A stretch of 64,000 nt of DNA, from positions 1-64,000 of the forward strand of contig JBCBEC010000018.1 in assembly GCA_038528965.1 (NCBI GenBank), given 5' to 3'. Made by a program: the position numbers and the translations under genes. The notes below the pieces were generated by a model. It was not told the DNA's origin. It was given only the letters and a program-made list of their open reading frames with translations, and made no database searches. How positions within the stretch are numbered: position 1 is the first letter of the stretch; the number at the start of each line of letters is the position of its first letter. Positions 32,802-40,468 of this stretch are shown here, in pieces. The DNA comes from Lewinella sp038528965. GTDB taxonomy: Bacteria; Bacteroidota; Bacteroidia; Chitinophagales; Saprospiraceae.

Positions 32802-34283
32802 CTATCTATTTGATTTGAATAATTCGGTTACGATCATCCGCGCCCGCTTGCTGGTGAACTCCTGAACGATCCCATCCGGGAGCGCCTGAGCTGTGAGCCT
32901 GTACACTCGATGTGTCAAAAAGTCAGGCGGGGCCGGATAGGTCAGGCTTTGAATAGTAGCTGATCTGGAACCTGTAGGAGTCCGCCAGTAGATCACCAGC
33001 TCATAAGTCGCAAAGGGTAACAGCTCCAGGAGCTGAAGCGCCGCCAGGTTTTCCGCTTGACGGGCGGCCCGTTTGCGAGCTGTACGCGCCAGGCCCGCCG
33101 CTCGATCACGGCAGCGCCTTGCCTTCGGGCCAAAGTGTTTTTGGGAGCAGTAGCGAGAACCTTTTTTCTGGCGGGAAATATCGCGCCCACAAATAGGGCA
33201 AAAAGTGCGCTCATTTTCGGGGGTGTCGGATCGGCCAAAATTTGTGGAAAATCGACCAAAATTTATTTCTCTCTTTTCCTTACTATCTAAACTAGTATTA
33301 GGCGACAATTTCACCCTACATTCTAACGGTGAAATCGTCGCCTTTTTATCTGCGGACAAACTCTCAAAAAAAGCGGTGAAATCGTCGCCCATTTTCTGCG
33401 GAGGTGCTGCGAGTTGAAGCCACTTATTTCCTACTGCAAAAAGTGCGTTCCATTTTGGACGATCTCCACCGTGCAGGGCGAAGAAACGGTACATCGCTTT
33501 TTTAGCTTTGTAGCGTACGTCCTTTGTGCTATTCTCCCACCGGTGGGCATTACTGAATTCCTCCAGTTTCTTCCGCTCTCGATTCGTTAGTTTTCCTTCC
33601 TCTATTGAACCATCATAAAAGACCACCTCTGCAAACGTGGCCAGAAGTTCTTTACCAAGCAAAAGCAACTTATCTACTTCCAACAGATCCGCCAGACGAT
33701 GAATACCAAATCGGGATAAATACCGCATCTTCTTTGCCCGCAGCTCTACCCGTAGCACGTTGTCAGCTACCAACTCCGCCTGGGCCGATTTGCTGTAAAT
33801 CTTCAAATCGTATTCGGTGCGCGTGAGGATATGCCCCAGCTTTGGCCGGTCGATATTCAGGCGGGTAAACTTCTTATCCGGCATACAAATGACACCGTTT
33901 ATAAACTCCTCAGCCGGGCCGGGTAGCTCGATATTTACACCAAACTCTAGGCCACGTAATGCAGACCGGGCGGGGTCCACCTGGAAGCGTTCCCGCAGCT
34001 CATTAACGACCCGCTCCAGATCACTACGGGAGAAATCACCGGCATTGGTACCGCCCTGGTTATGGTAGCGGTGAAGGCTGCCGACGATCTCCAGATAAAA
34101 GGATTCCGGGCGCTCCCTCGATGGCCGTATTTTGAAGGCTAAGCCCTGGTAAGATGCAGCCAGGGTTTGCGGGATCACTTCGCCGGTGCTTTCGTCGATA
34201 CGCGGGAAGTACTCCAGTAGCGGGCTATTACGCCAGGCGCTGGGCTGGAGGTATGAACATTCTATTTTGATCCCGTCGATCAT
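32802..34283 (-). CDS. gpII/X-like phage/plasmid replication protein with zinc ribbon
   Basis: The 493-residue product begins MIDGIKIE and continues with the pattern of a common Bacteroidota mobile-element family: YQGLAFKIRPS, EIVGSLHRYHN, LRGLEFGVNIELP, TRTEYDLKIYSKSAQ, and LRVELRAKKMRYLSRFGIHRLADLL. These match proteins annotated as phage/plasmid replication protein, gene II/X type (rolling-circle HUH-like initiators). A C-terminal zinc ribbon follows (CPICGRD, then YCSQKHFGPKARRC) with a basic region. Nicking residues cannot be assigned with confidence. It precedes the double-HTH gene by 6 nt and lies upstream of the iteron region. Together with the primase-helicase it gives the element two replication proteins. 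Confidence 0.68.
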   Translation of the reverse strand: MIDGIKIECSYLQPSAWRNSPLLEYFPRIDESTGEVIPQTLAASYQGLAFKIRPSRERPESFYLEIVGSLHRYHNQGGTNAGDFSRSDLERVVNELRERFQVDPARSALRGLEFGVNIELPGPAEEFINGVICMPDKKFTRLNIDRPKLGHILTRTEYDLKIYSKSAQAELVADNVLRVELRAKKMRYLSRFGIHRLADLLEVDKLLLLGKELLATFAEVVFYDGSIEEGKLTNRERKKLEEFSNAHRWENSTKDVRYKAKKAMYRFFALHGGDRPKWNALFAVGNKWLQLAAPPQKMGDDFTAFFESLSADKKATISPLECRVKLSPNTSLDSKEKREINFGRFSTNFGRSDTPENERTFCPICGRDISRQKKGSRYCSQKHFGPKARRCRDRAAGLARTARKRAARQAENLAALQLLELLPFATYELVIYWRTPTGSRSATIQSLTYPAPPDFLTHRVYRLTAQALPDGIVQEFTSKRARMIVTELFKSNR

Positions 34284-34391
34284 TCAGTTATCTTTGTCAG
34301 GTGTCCGGGGCTGCGTTGCCGCCCTGGAATTGTCAACTATTATTCCAGGGTGTCCGGTCGGATGCCCTTTTTCTTTTCTCTATTTGATGAA

Positions 34392-34721
34392 TTACTGTTC
34401 CTCGATGTGGTCCGCTAGATGGTCTAAGGACATCCGTAAAAGCGGCTCAATTTTGGGCCTGGCTTTGGGGTAGGAAATAAAGCCGTCTAGTATTAGCCCC
34501 ACCCAGGCGCGGGCCATCGCGCCCAGGTGCCAGGCTACGCGGGGCTCACTAGCCGCCGGCTCCTGATCCAGATTTGTAAGCAGTTCTTTTATCTGCTCTA
34601 GTTTTTCCGTTTGTGCCCGGCCTGCCCTCGGCGGCCAGCACAAATACAAAGTTCTCTTAGCCTCTGCTATGTCCTGGTATGCGTTGTGAATAAGCGCCCG
34701 GTCTGATAGTGGTTTTTCCAT
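34392..34721 (-). CDS. Small helical protein, paralogue of the preceding gene
   Basis: The 109-residue product is soluble and mostly helical. Its central segment VAWHLGAMARAWVGLILDGFISY aligns with VAWHAKGVAQSYLGLWGAGLISY of the gene immediately upstream, and both continue into a helix with spaced leucines. The two genes are 3 nt apart, so they are tandem, diverged duplicates. No family is recognised. Tandem paralogues of this size in a mobile element could be a heteromeric complex or paired antagonists, but nothing in the sequence shows which. Confidence 0.65.
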   Translation of the reverse strand: MEKPLSDRALIHNAYQDIAEAKRTLYLCWPPRAGRAQTEKLEQIKELLTNLDQEPAASEPRVAWHLGAMARAWVGLILDGFISYPKARPKIEPLLRMSLDHLADHIEEQ

Positions 34722-34724
34722 GGA

Positions 34725-35114
34725 CTACAGGCTTTGAAGTTCTTCGATTTGCTGGAGGAAGTGGCTAAGGGAATCTTTGTACTTCAAGAGGCGCGAATAG
34801 GACATTTCTAAGGAACTCCTTAAACGTGACCAAAGCGGCCCTTTAATCTGATCGTAACTTATAAGACCAGCTCCCCAAAGTCCTAAATAGCTTTGGGCTA
34901 CTCCCTTTGCATGCCAGGCCACGAGCTGGTCAAACTCGCCGTCTGGCCGTTCCCACCCCATTAGGTCGAAATAGATAATCTGGAGGTAATAAATACAATC
35001 TGCTTTGTCAGCAGCATGGCCCGCAGAAGCGAACGCATCTAAGCAGGATTCTAGCAGCTCGATACGCTTAGTCAACTGCTCCATTTCCTTTTGAGAATGA
35101 ATAGCAGCAACCAT
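34725..35114 (-). CDS. Small helical protein, paralogue of the following gene
   Basis: The 129-residue product is soluble and helical, with an N-terminal coiled stretch (KEMEQLTKRIELLESCLDAF). The core LVAWHAKGVAQSYLGLWGAGLISY matches the paralogue that follows 3 nt later. It lies 2 nt after the excisionase-like gene, so at least three small genes form one transcription unit. No family is recognised. Confidence 0.65.
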   Translation of the reverse strand: MVAAIHSQKEMEQLTKRIELLESCLDAFASAGHAADKADCIYYLQIIYFDLMGWERPDGEFDQLVAWHAKGVAQSYLGLWGAGLISYDQIKGPLWSRLRSSLEMSYSRLLKYKDSLSHFLQQIEELQSL

Positions 35115-35116
35115 CC

Positions 35117-35395
35117 TTAGCGGCTTTTGATTTCCACCAAAGCGGCTTCTACTTCGTGGCGTTTGAAGTAGACCCGATTTCCAATCTTGTAAGCTTTTAG
35201 AATGCCCTTTTTGCGCCAGTCATTGACGGTCACCAGGGAGATAGAGAGCATTTCGGCCACTTGTCGGCGGGTAAGGTATTGGAGGGGCTCTACTGGTTGA
35301 AATTGCGTTTCTAAACGCTCTATTTTATCCTCGATCCCTCTAAAGAGAAGGAGTAATCTTTTACTTTCAAATTGCTCTAATTGTAAGACTTTCAT
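35117..35395 (-). CDS. Excisionase-like helix-turn-helix protein
   Basis: The 92-residue product has a helical N-terminal part and a winged HTH of the HTH_17/excisionase class at about 40-85: YLTRRQVAEMLSISLVTVNDWRKKGIL then AYKIGNRVYFKRHEVEAAL. This is the standard signature of Xis-like proteins from Bacteroidota integrative elements, which bend DNA near the att site and direct the integrase toward excision. It is two genes away from the integrase on the same strand, consistent with this role. It is probably co-transcribed with the two small paralogues downstream. Confidence 0.85.
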   Translation of the reverse strand: MKVLQLEQFESKRLLLLFRGIEDKIERLETQFQPVEPLQYLTRRQVAEMLSISLVTVNDWRKKGILKAYKIGNRVYFKRHEVEAALVEIKSR

Positions 35396-35477
35396 TGCAG
35401 TAAATTTTGCTCACTGCAAACCTATCGGGGTTTTATCTAACCTCACTCAATTGGTTAACCGAACGACTAACCAAAAA

Positions 35478-36182
35478 TCAACCTAATAGCTTTTCTACCT
35501 CTTCTATATTGCTGAGATACGCAGGAAACAAAGGGCTAGAATTGGCTTTTCTTACAGCTCTACAGAGTTTCCCCGCTCGATCCGCAGAACAACCGAGTAG
35601 CCTCCCCATCATCTTGTTATAGTCTTCCCTTGTACGATCATCTCGCATGACTTCCTCTAGCTCAAAAAAACCTAATTTGCTGAGCAATAATACCTTTACT
35701 GTCAGTGCTGTTTCCTCTTTTTTATTGACTAACTCATCTACATTGCGCTGCTCCATTCGCTTCTTGATGTTTTCAATTTCCTCGCCGAATTCATCCTTAG
35801 TTATGTACTCTAATTCTAATTCCTCCCATTTTGCGAGCTGATTATTTAGCCACATTAATCTACCTCTCGGATTTTCGATTCCTCTAGCCTTATACTCTAC
35901 CTGCTTCTGAATCTTTATCAGGTCTTTAGTGTGACGGTAGATGTCGGCTAATTCCCGGCGATTTTCACTTTCAGCGTCATTTCCTCCCATAGCTGCCGAT
36001 AATGCAACCGAATCATAGTTGAATAAAGGCCGTTCAATCATTGTTTCCCAACCTTGCAAATCCACATAAATCCCTTCTATATCCAGTTGTTCCTTAATCC
36101 AAATCAAACGCTCTGACAAATCGTCGAACAAACAAGCATTCTTCCAATTTGGGGTATTTCTCTTTTTGAATGGGTAAATCAT
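35478..36182 (-). CDS. Hypothetical helical protein next to the integrase
   Basis: The start is the ATG at 36182 (MIYPFKKRN); a GTG three codons earlier is possible. The 234-residue product is soluble and highly charged. A central coiled region (ELADIYRHTKDLIKIQKQVEYK) leads to a C-terminal helical domain with LLLSKLGFFELEEVMRD and KMMGRLLGCSADRAGKLCRAVRK, which looks like the RteC-type C-terminal pattern seen beside Bacteroidota integrases. I would not name it RteC on this evidence. It lies 21 nt downstream of the integrase stop and may regulate excision or element genes. Confidence 0.6.
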   Translation of the reverse strand: MIYPFKKRNTPNWKNACLFDDLSERLIWIKEQLDIEGIYVDLQGWETMIERPLFNYDSVALSAAMGGNDAESENRRELADIYRHTKDLIKIQKQVEYKARGIENPRGRLMWLNNQLAKWEELELEYITKDEFGEEIENIKKRMEQRNVDELVNKKEETALTVKVLLLSKLGFFELEEVMRDDRTREDYNKMMGRLLGCSADRAGKLCRAVRKANSSPLFPAYLSNIEEVEKLLG

Positions 36183-36203
36183 ATTAACCACTTGAACAGA
36201 TTA

Positions 36204-37469
36204 CTAAACAGGTTTCAAAGCGCTACCAACTTGCGCCCACTGGCGGGCCACAATACGTGCGTGTTCTTCCTTAGAAAGCTTGATATACTTAAGAAAGGCG
36301 GATTCGGTCCGGTGGCCGGTGATCTTCATAATGGAGATAGCAGGAATACCACTTTGGTAAGCGTTCGTAGCAAAGGAACGGCGGGCCGTGTGGGTAGTCA
36401 CTAGCTCCCACTTTTTAAAGCGCTCACTGATGCGTTTGCCGCCCCTGGTGCCACCCTTAATAATTGGCGTAGTGATCCCCGCCAACTGGCTAACCTCTTT
36501 GATATAGTTATTCATCTTCTGGTTAGAAATTGCGGCGGGTAAATCACCGTCGTATTTGTCCAGGATAGCACGTACTACGCTATGTATGGGAATCACCACC
36601 TTTTCCGCTGTCTTAAACTGCTCGATGTGGATTAAATCGCCTTGGATATGCTCCCGCGAAATAGTGGTAAAATCAGAAAAGCGCAAGCCGGTCCAGGCTC
36701 CCACTAAAAACAAATCGCGTACTCGGTCCAGGCGCGGATTATCGGCAAGATCTAGCCGCTGGATAGCCTCCAGCTCCTCTACCGTCAAATAAATACTATC
36801 ACTCTCCTCCTGGAGCTTACGGAAATAGCGCGACTGATACGTAAGGTTCGTATTGAGGCCGCGCCGGGTGGCTTCGCCCATGAAGGTTTTCACATTGGCT
36901 ATCTGCTTACCTACGTAGTTGCGGGAATAGTCTTTGTCCTGAAGGAACGACGTAAAGTCATTGTAGAAATCCAGGTTCACGGTATCAAAGTCTAATGCAA
37001 AGCCGGTTTCCTTTACAAACTCCTGGAGGAGTGCAAAGCAACGCTCGAACTTTTGGATAGTGTTGCGGGCTGGTGGTCGTCCGGTGGTCGGTAAATTGCG
37101 GTTGGGCGCTTCCTCGATGAAAGCGGCCACAAACTGGAGAAAGGTTTTGCCCTCCGCTTTCACTCTGCCAGTGTATTCGTCCAGGTGTTGCCGGAAGTCC
37201 TCCCCCACTATCGGCAAGCGGGCCGCCAGCACCTCGGATGCCCAGCGGATAGCCTCCGCCTGTAGGTCATTCAGTAAATTATTGATCCGGTCCTTATTCG
37301 GCTCACTGGTGGTGTTACGTACCCGTTGGGTATGCTTGTTCCAGTGGGGCGGGCTGCACTTCAAGCCCGTTGAATACTTCACCTTTAGATTTCGGTGCCG
37401 GAATATTAGGTAAATGGGTTGCGGCTTATCAATATCCGCGCTCCGTAGGTTAAAACGAACCGTTGCCAT
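36204..37469 (-). CDS. Tyrosine site-specific integrase
   Basis: The 421-residue product has the Bacteroidota integrase layout: an arm-binding domain (1-100, FNLRSADIDKPQPIYLIF), a SAM-like core-binding domain (about 105-215) and a catalytic domain. The catalytic residues are Arg263 (TGLRFSD), Lys286 (QFKT), His360 and Arg363 (HTARRSFATN), His386 (TGHRTES) and the nucleophile Tyr395 (FLKYIK). It should catalyse exchange between the 14-bp cores in the tRNA 3' end. It starts 215 bp inside attR. The gene is intact, so the element may still be able to excise. Confidence 0.96.
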   Translation of the reverse strand: MATVRFNLRSADIDKPQPIYLIFRHRNLKVKYSTGLKCSPPHWNKHTQRVRNTTSEPNKDRINNLLNDLQAEAIRWASEVLAARLPIVGEDFRQHLDEYTGRVKAEGKTFLQFVAAFIEEAPNRNLPTTGRPPARNTIQKFERCFALLQEFVKETGFALDFDTVNLDFYNDFTSFLQDKDYSRNYVGKQIANVKTFMGEATRRGLNTNLTYQSRYFRKLQEESDSIYLTVEELEAIQRLDLADNPRLDRVRDLFLVGAWTGLRFSDFTTISREHIQGDLIHIEQFKTAEKVVIPIHSVVRAILDKYDGDLPAAISNQKMNNYIKEVSQLAGITTPIIKGGTRGGKRISERFKKWELVTTHTARRSFATNAYQSGIPAISIMKITGHRTESAFLKYIKLSKEEHARIVARQWAQVGSALKPV

Positions 37470-37533
37470 TGGTTAGAATTGTGTGTTATTGTCAACTACT
37501 ACCCAATATAAGGTTAATTTTTATGGTGGCCGG

Positions 37534-37547
37534 TTTGTGGCCGGTTT
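37534..37547. promoter_or_regulatory. Candidate integrase arm site, right end
   Basis: TTTGTGGCCGGTTT matches the left-end motif at 24704-24718, and GTGGCCGGTTT also occurs in an overlapping copy from 37526. It lies between the integrase start and attR, the usual arm-site position. Confidence 0.45.
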
Positions 37548-37684
37548 TTTCTTAACGTCTTTTTACTCTATTTATCCTCTCTTTACTATCGCAAAAATCA
37601 TAACCCCCTGAAAACAGGCAAATTAAGATCAAAACTCTTTGTTTTACTGGGTTTACAAAGCAAACAGATAAAGTCAGTTATGGC

Positions 37685-37698
37685 CCTAGTGGGCCCAC
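37685..37698 (+). repeat. attR core (14-bp direct repeat, copy 2)
   Basis: CCTAGTGGGCCCAC here repeats the tRNA 3' end at 24625-24638. The host sequence resumes after it, beginning with a terminator-like hairpin. Confidence 0.9.
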
Positions 37699-37708
37699 TA
37701 AAACAAAA

Positions 37709-37740
37709 GGGAAGCTCCGTACATACGGGCTTCCTTTTTT
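37709..37740 (+). terminator. Probable original tRNA terminator, now beyond attR
   Basis: GGAAGC at 37710-37715 pairs with GCTTCC at 37729-37734, with CCGTA/TACGG continuing the stem inside, followed by T6. It lies 11 nt after the attachment core. Before integration it would have stood directly after the tRNA. Confidence 0.75.
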
Positions 37741-37764
37741 ATTTTCTAGATATGCTAAGAGGCC

Positions 37765-38343
37765 TTACTCCCCCTTCGCCAAATCATCCAACTCCATCGT
37801 CGCCACCGCATCGCGCAGTTGCGTGGTGCGCATAGAAGTACTGGTCGCCGCTACCAGGAAACGATTGCCTACCAGAACACTTACCGTTGCTAATTCCTTA
37901 GCGGCATTGTAAGTTTCCAGGCTGGGGTAGTTCTCAATATAGCTGGTGCGTTGGAAGCCAGCACCCTCCGTCAGGTTAAGGTCTTTACCTAGCCAAGGGG
38001 TAACACCCGCAAGATTACTGCCAAATTTAGCGATATCAGTGATCGCAACGATGGTTGTTTTCTCTTCACCATATGTTGCCTGCGCTTTGGTTACCTCCAA
38101 GCCAGATAGTAGTGTCTTTGAAGCACCAGACTGGTTGAGCTTCTGAGATCCTAACTGATTGGCTAACTGACCGCGCAACCACTTCTCCCCTACCAAAACA
38201 GCATTGGGGTTGCCCATTTCGTTGCCCGCCGTAGTAGCGGTCGGTTCGGTAGCGTTTGAAGTATCATTTGCACTATCACTGCACGACCAGGTACAGCATA
38301 GCAATACGGCGAGAAACGCCATTACAAGACGTGGTGATTTCAT
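37765..38343 (-). CDS. Putative lipoprotein of unknown function
   Basis: The 192-residue product has a lipoprotein signal (LVMAFLAVLLCCTWSC) followed by a Ser/Thr/Asn-rich linker. The folded part begins at NAVLVGEKWLRGQLAN. It contains a repeat-like pair of beta segments and ends with LRDAVATMELDDLAKGE. I recognise no family. It has a canonical lipidation site, so it is probably attached to the inner or outer membrane on the periplasmic side. It is the first host gene after the element, on the opposite strand from the tRNA. Confidence 0.75.
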   Translation of the reverse strand: MKSPRLVMAFLAVLLCCTWSCSDSANDTSNATEPTATTAGNEMGNPNAVLVGEKWLRGQLANQLGSQKLNQSGASKTLLSGLEVTKAQATYGEEKTTIVAITDIAKFGSNLAGVTPWLGKDLNLTEGAGFQRTSYIENYPSLETYNAAKELATVSVLVGNRFLVAATSTSMRTTQLRDAVATMELDDLAKGE

Positions 38344-38512
38344 AATAGTTCTTTGGTTTCTATTCTATTGAAACGCTATTGGCCTCAGCCAAATTTCGTG
38401 CGCTTTCATCTTCGGGCCGCAAGGTCGCAAAAAGCTTAGAATTATAGGCCTTACTGACGAATATCATTGAGTTACAGCCCATTTTTCGGCAACTTATGGA
38501 AAAGTCTGCCTT

Positions 38513-38893
38513 ATGCAAATTCATCCAAATGACAGTATCCAGCAAGTACAGGATCGGTTTCAAGCCATCTTTCCCTTGCTGCAATTACGCTTTTACCGAC
38601 TTGGTCATCAATTGAGAGCATCTTCCGATCAACGGGATGAGATTATAGATAGTAAACGCCAACTCAGCTCCATTAATGCACACTTCGAAGCTTGTGAAAT
38701 TCGCGTTGATGCTCAAACAAAGGCCGGAGAATTAGAAATGGAGTTTGCCCGCCTGCTGGGCTTATACGTGCAGGTCGTTCGTAAGGCGGGAAAAGAATGG
38801 ATACAAACCACCAATACCGACGAATGGACCCTCCAGCGCCAACAGGAAGTTGCGGCTCAAACGGAGGAGTTTTACCAGAACATTCGCCGTTAG
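38513..38893 (+). CDS. Conserved hypothetical protein of Bacteroidota
   Basis: The 126-residue product starts MQIHPNDSIQQVQDRFQAIFPLLQLRFY, a pattern that recurs in small Bacteroidota proteins (a variant of P-x-x-T-I-x-x-I-Q-x-x-F-x-x-x-FP-x-L). It has no signal or membrane helix. A Trp-containing C-terminal segment (EWIQTTNTDEWTLQRQQEV) is likely helical. It stands between the lipoprotein and deoD, both on the other strand. The function is unknown. Confidence 0.7.
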   Translation: MQIHPNDSIQQVQDRFQAIFPLLQLRFYRLGHQLRASSDQRDEIIDSKRQLSSINAHFEACEIRVDAQTKAGELEMEFARLLGLYVQVVRKAGKEWIQTTNTDEWTLQRQQEVAAQTEEFYQNIRR

Positions 38894-38949
38894 GAAATTC
38901 CCCGAAAAGTACATTACTCACTGTTCAGACCTAACTGATAGCTAGGTCT

Positions 38950-39657
38950 TCAGTCCGCAGCCAAGGTACCTAATGCCAGTTCAATCATGTTCCGGAAGGA
39001 GGTTTGGCGTTCTTCAGACGTAGTACTTTCGCCCGTTACCAGCGAATCGCTCACGGTGAGAATAGATAGTGCATTAACGTTGAACTTCGCGGCGATGGTG
39101 TACAAGCCTGCCGTTTCCATCTCCACTGCTAAAACGCCATATTCGGCCCAGCGCTTGTACCCGTCAAAATCATCTTCGTAGAACTGATCAGATGTGAGGA
39201 TGTTTCCGGCTTTTACTGGCATTCCCTTGTCTTCAGCATAACGTAAGGCACGGCGAAACAACTCAAAATTGGCCGTAGGGCTATAGGAAGCGTTTAAAAA
39301 GCGATTGGCGTTAATGCCGCTCGTGCTGGAAGCAGACATGGCCAGAATGACATCCCGTAACTTTATCGAAGCGCGATACGAACCGCAGGAACCTACTCGA
39401 ATTAAATTCTTAACTCCGTATTCATTGATCAATTCGTGGCAATAAATCAAGGTGGATGGAACCCCCATTCCGGTGCCTTGCACCGATACCGGTACACCAC
39501 AGTAGGTACCCGTATAACCCAGCATACCCCGAACCTCGTTGTACTGTTTAGGGTTATCCAAAAATTCTTCCGCTATCCATTTTGCGCGTAGCGGATCTCC
39601 CGGCAGCAAAACGGAAGGGGCCACCTCACCGGCCTTCGCTCCAATATGTACGCTCAT
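38950..39657 (-). CDS. deoD: Purine-nucleoside phosphorylase (DeoD type)
   Basis: The 235-residue length is that of hexameric DeoD. Characteristic segments are MSVHIGAKAGEVAPSVLLPGDP at the start, LIRVGSCGSYR near 85-95, the phosphate and base contacts in SDQFYEDD, and VLAVEMETAGLYTIAAKF with the catalytic Glu/Met pair. SDSLVTGE corresponds to the catalytic Asp loop. It cleaves purine nucleosides to base and (deoxy)ribose 1-phosphate for salvage. It is monocistronic. Its upstream spacer holds the dispersed GGGAGGTCGGAGATA repeat. Confidence 0.96.
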   Translation of the reverse strand: MSVHIGAKAGEVAPSVLLPGDPLRAKWIAEEFLDNPKQYNEVRGMLGYTGTYCGVPVSVQGTGMGVPSTLIYCHELINEYGVKNLIRVGSCGSYRASIKLRDVILAMSASSTSGINANRFLNASYSPTANFELFRRALRYAEDKGMPVKAGNILTSDQFYEDDFDGYKRWAEYGVLAVEMETAGLYTIAAKFNVNALSILTVSDSLVTGESTTSEERQTSFRNMIELALGTLAAD

Positions 39658-39699
39658 GTTTTTGCGATCAAAATACGAAATACCCGATACGAAGTCGGA

Positions 39700-39780
39700 G
39701 ATCGGAAAGGGGAGGTCGGAGATAGGGAGTAAGAATTAAGAATTGGGAAGTGGTTTACTGCCGACCTCCGCGCCCCTGCT
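39700..39780. repeat. Purine/pyrimidine inverted repeat, second copy
   Basis: GGAGGTCGG at 39711-39719 pairs with CCGACCTCC at 39761-39769. The 15-mer GGGAGGTCGGAGATA at 39710-39724 is shared with the repeat after mscS (24075-24089). It lies between the divergent deoD and kinase genes. Confidence 0.55.
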
Positions 39781-39883
39781 TCCACCCAAACACTGACATA
39801 GATCACCCCTCGATTTGAGGTCTGTCATTTCATACTCCGGTTAATTCAGTGATTATTGTAAGCGTAGCAATATACCCACCGCC

Positions 39884-40447
39884 ATGACCGATAAAAGACC
39901 ACAACTCATTCTCATCACTGGCTTACCTGGTACGGGTAAGACGACTTTTGCCAGGGCACTGGCAGGAGAAATGGGACTACCGCATTTCAATACGGATAAT
40001 ACCCGCAAGGCCCTTAGCCTAAGAGGTAAATACGATGAGGCTACCAAAGCATCAGTGTACCAACATCTCTTGCAAAAAACCAAGGAACAGTTACAGAATG
40101 GTCAAAGTGTGGTGCTTGACGCTACTTTCTACACACCTGCCTTGCGGCAACCTTTCTTGGACTTGGGGCAAGAATTAGAAATCCCTATACGCTGGATTGA
40201 GTTGGAAGCGGCAGAGGAAGTTATCCGTACCAGAGTGGGCTTTAAGCGGCCGGATAGCGAAGCCGACTTCTCAGTCTATCTTAATCTAAAGAAGCAGTAC
40301 TCCGGGCCAAGCTGCCCACACCTCACAATGCGGAGCGACGAACTACTCCTAGCCGACATGGTGCGAAGAGCAAAATCGTACCTCAGGCCTAGGAAAAATC
40401 GCTTTGTAGCTTCCTCCAAACTAGACTTCAGCTTTGCTGTCGTTTAA
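39884..40447 (+). CDS. Small P-loop kinase-like protein
   Basis: The 187-residue product has Walker A TGLPGTGKTTF at about 12-22 and a region DATFYTPALR resembling the second motif of zeta-toxin/gluconate-kinase-like AAA_33 proteins. HxDxxR-type residues (NTDNTRKAL) fit a phosphotransferase. In many bacteria the same domain is fused to an aminoglycoside-phosphotransferase-like domain in one protein. Here the phosphotransferase is the next gene, 21 nt later, so the pair is a split version. The substrate is not known. Confidence 0.78.
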   Translation: MTDKRPQLILITGLPGTGKTTFARALAGEMGLPHFNTDNTRKALSLRGKYDEATKASVYQHLLQKTKEQLQNGQSVVLDATFYTPALRQPFLDLGQELEIPIRWIELEAAEEVIRTRVGFKRPDSEADFSVYLNLKKQYSGPSCPHLTMRSDELLLADMVRRAKSYLRPRKNRFVASSKLDFSFAVV

Positions 40448-40468
40448 CTTAATTTCTAAAGCGAAGTC

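Larger units (their letters stand above)
24625..37698. mobile_element. 13.06-kb integrative element in the 3' end of the tRNA
   Basis: The boundaries are a 14-bp direct repeat, CCTAGTGGGCCCAC, at 24625-24638 (tRNA 3' end, attL) and 37685-37698 (attR). Inside are a tyrosine integrase next to attR, an excisionase-like HTH protein, a primase-helicase, a gpII/X-like replication protein, dUTPase, an XRE regulator, small HTH proteins and unknown membrane proteins. Two repeat-rich regions look like origins. No relaxase with a coupling protein, VirB/Tra genes, capsid, terminase large subunit or Zot-like ATPase was seen. It is best described as an integrative mobilisable element or phage satellite; the transfer route is unknown. 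Confidence 0.88.

Noticed and set aside
24625..37698. Interpretation of the element as a filamentous prophage
   Set aside because: A gpII/X-like protein is present but no Zot-like ATPase or typical coat protein could be found; the primase-helicase and dUTPase fit a satellite or mobilisable element better.
24625..37698. Interpretation of the element as a conjugative element
   Set aside because: No TraG/VirD4 coupling protein, no Tra/VirB genes and no convincing MobA/MobB pair were seen.
38360..38584. Minus-strand 74-residue open frame
   Set aside because: It overlaps the start of the conserved plus-strand gene at 38513 and has no protein-like features.
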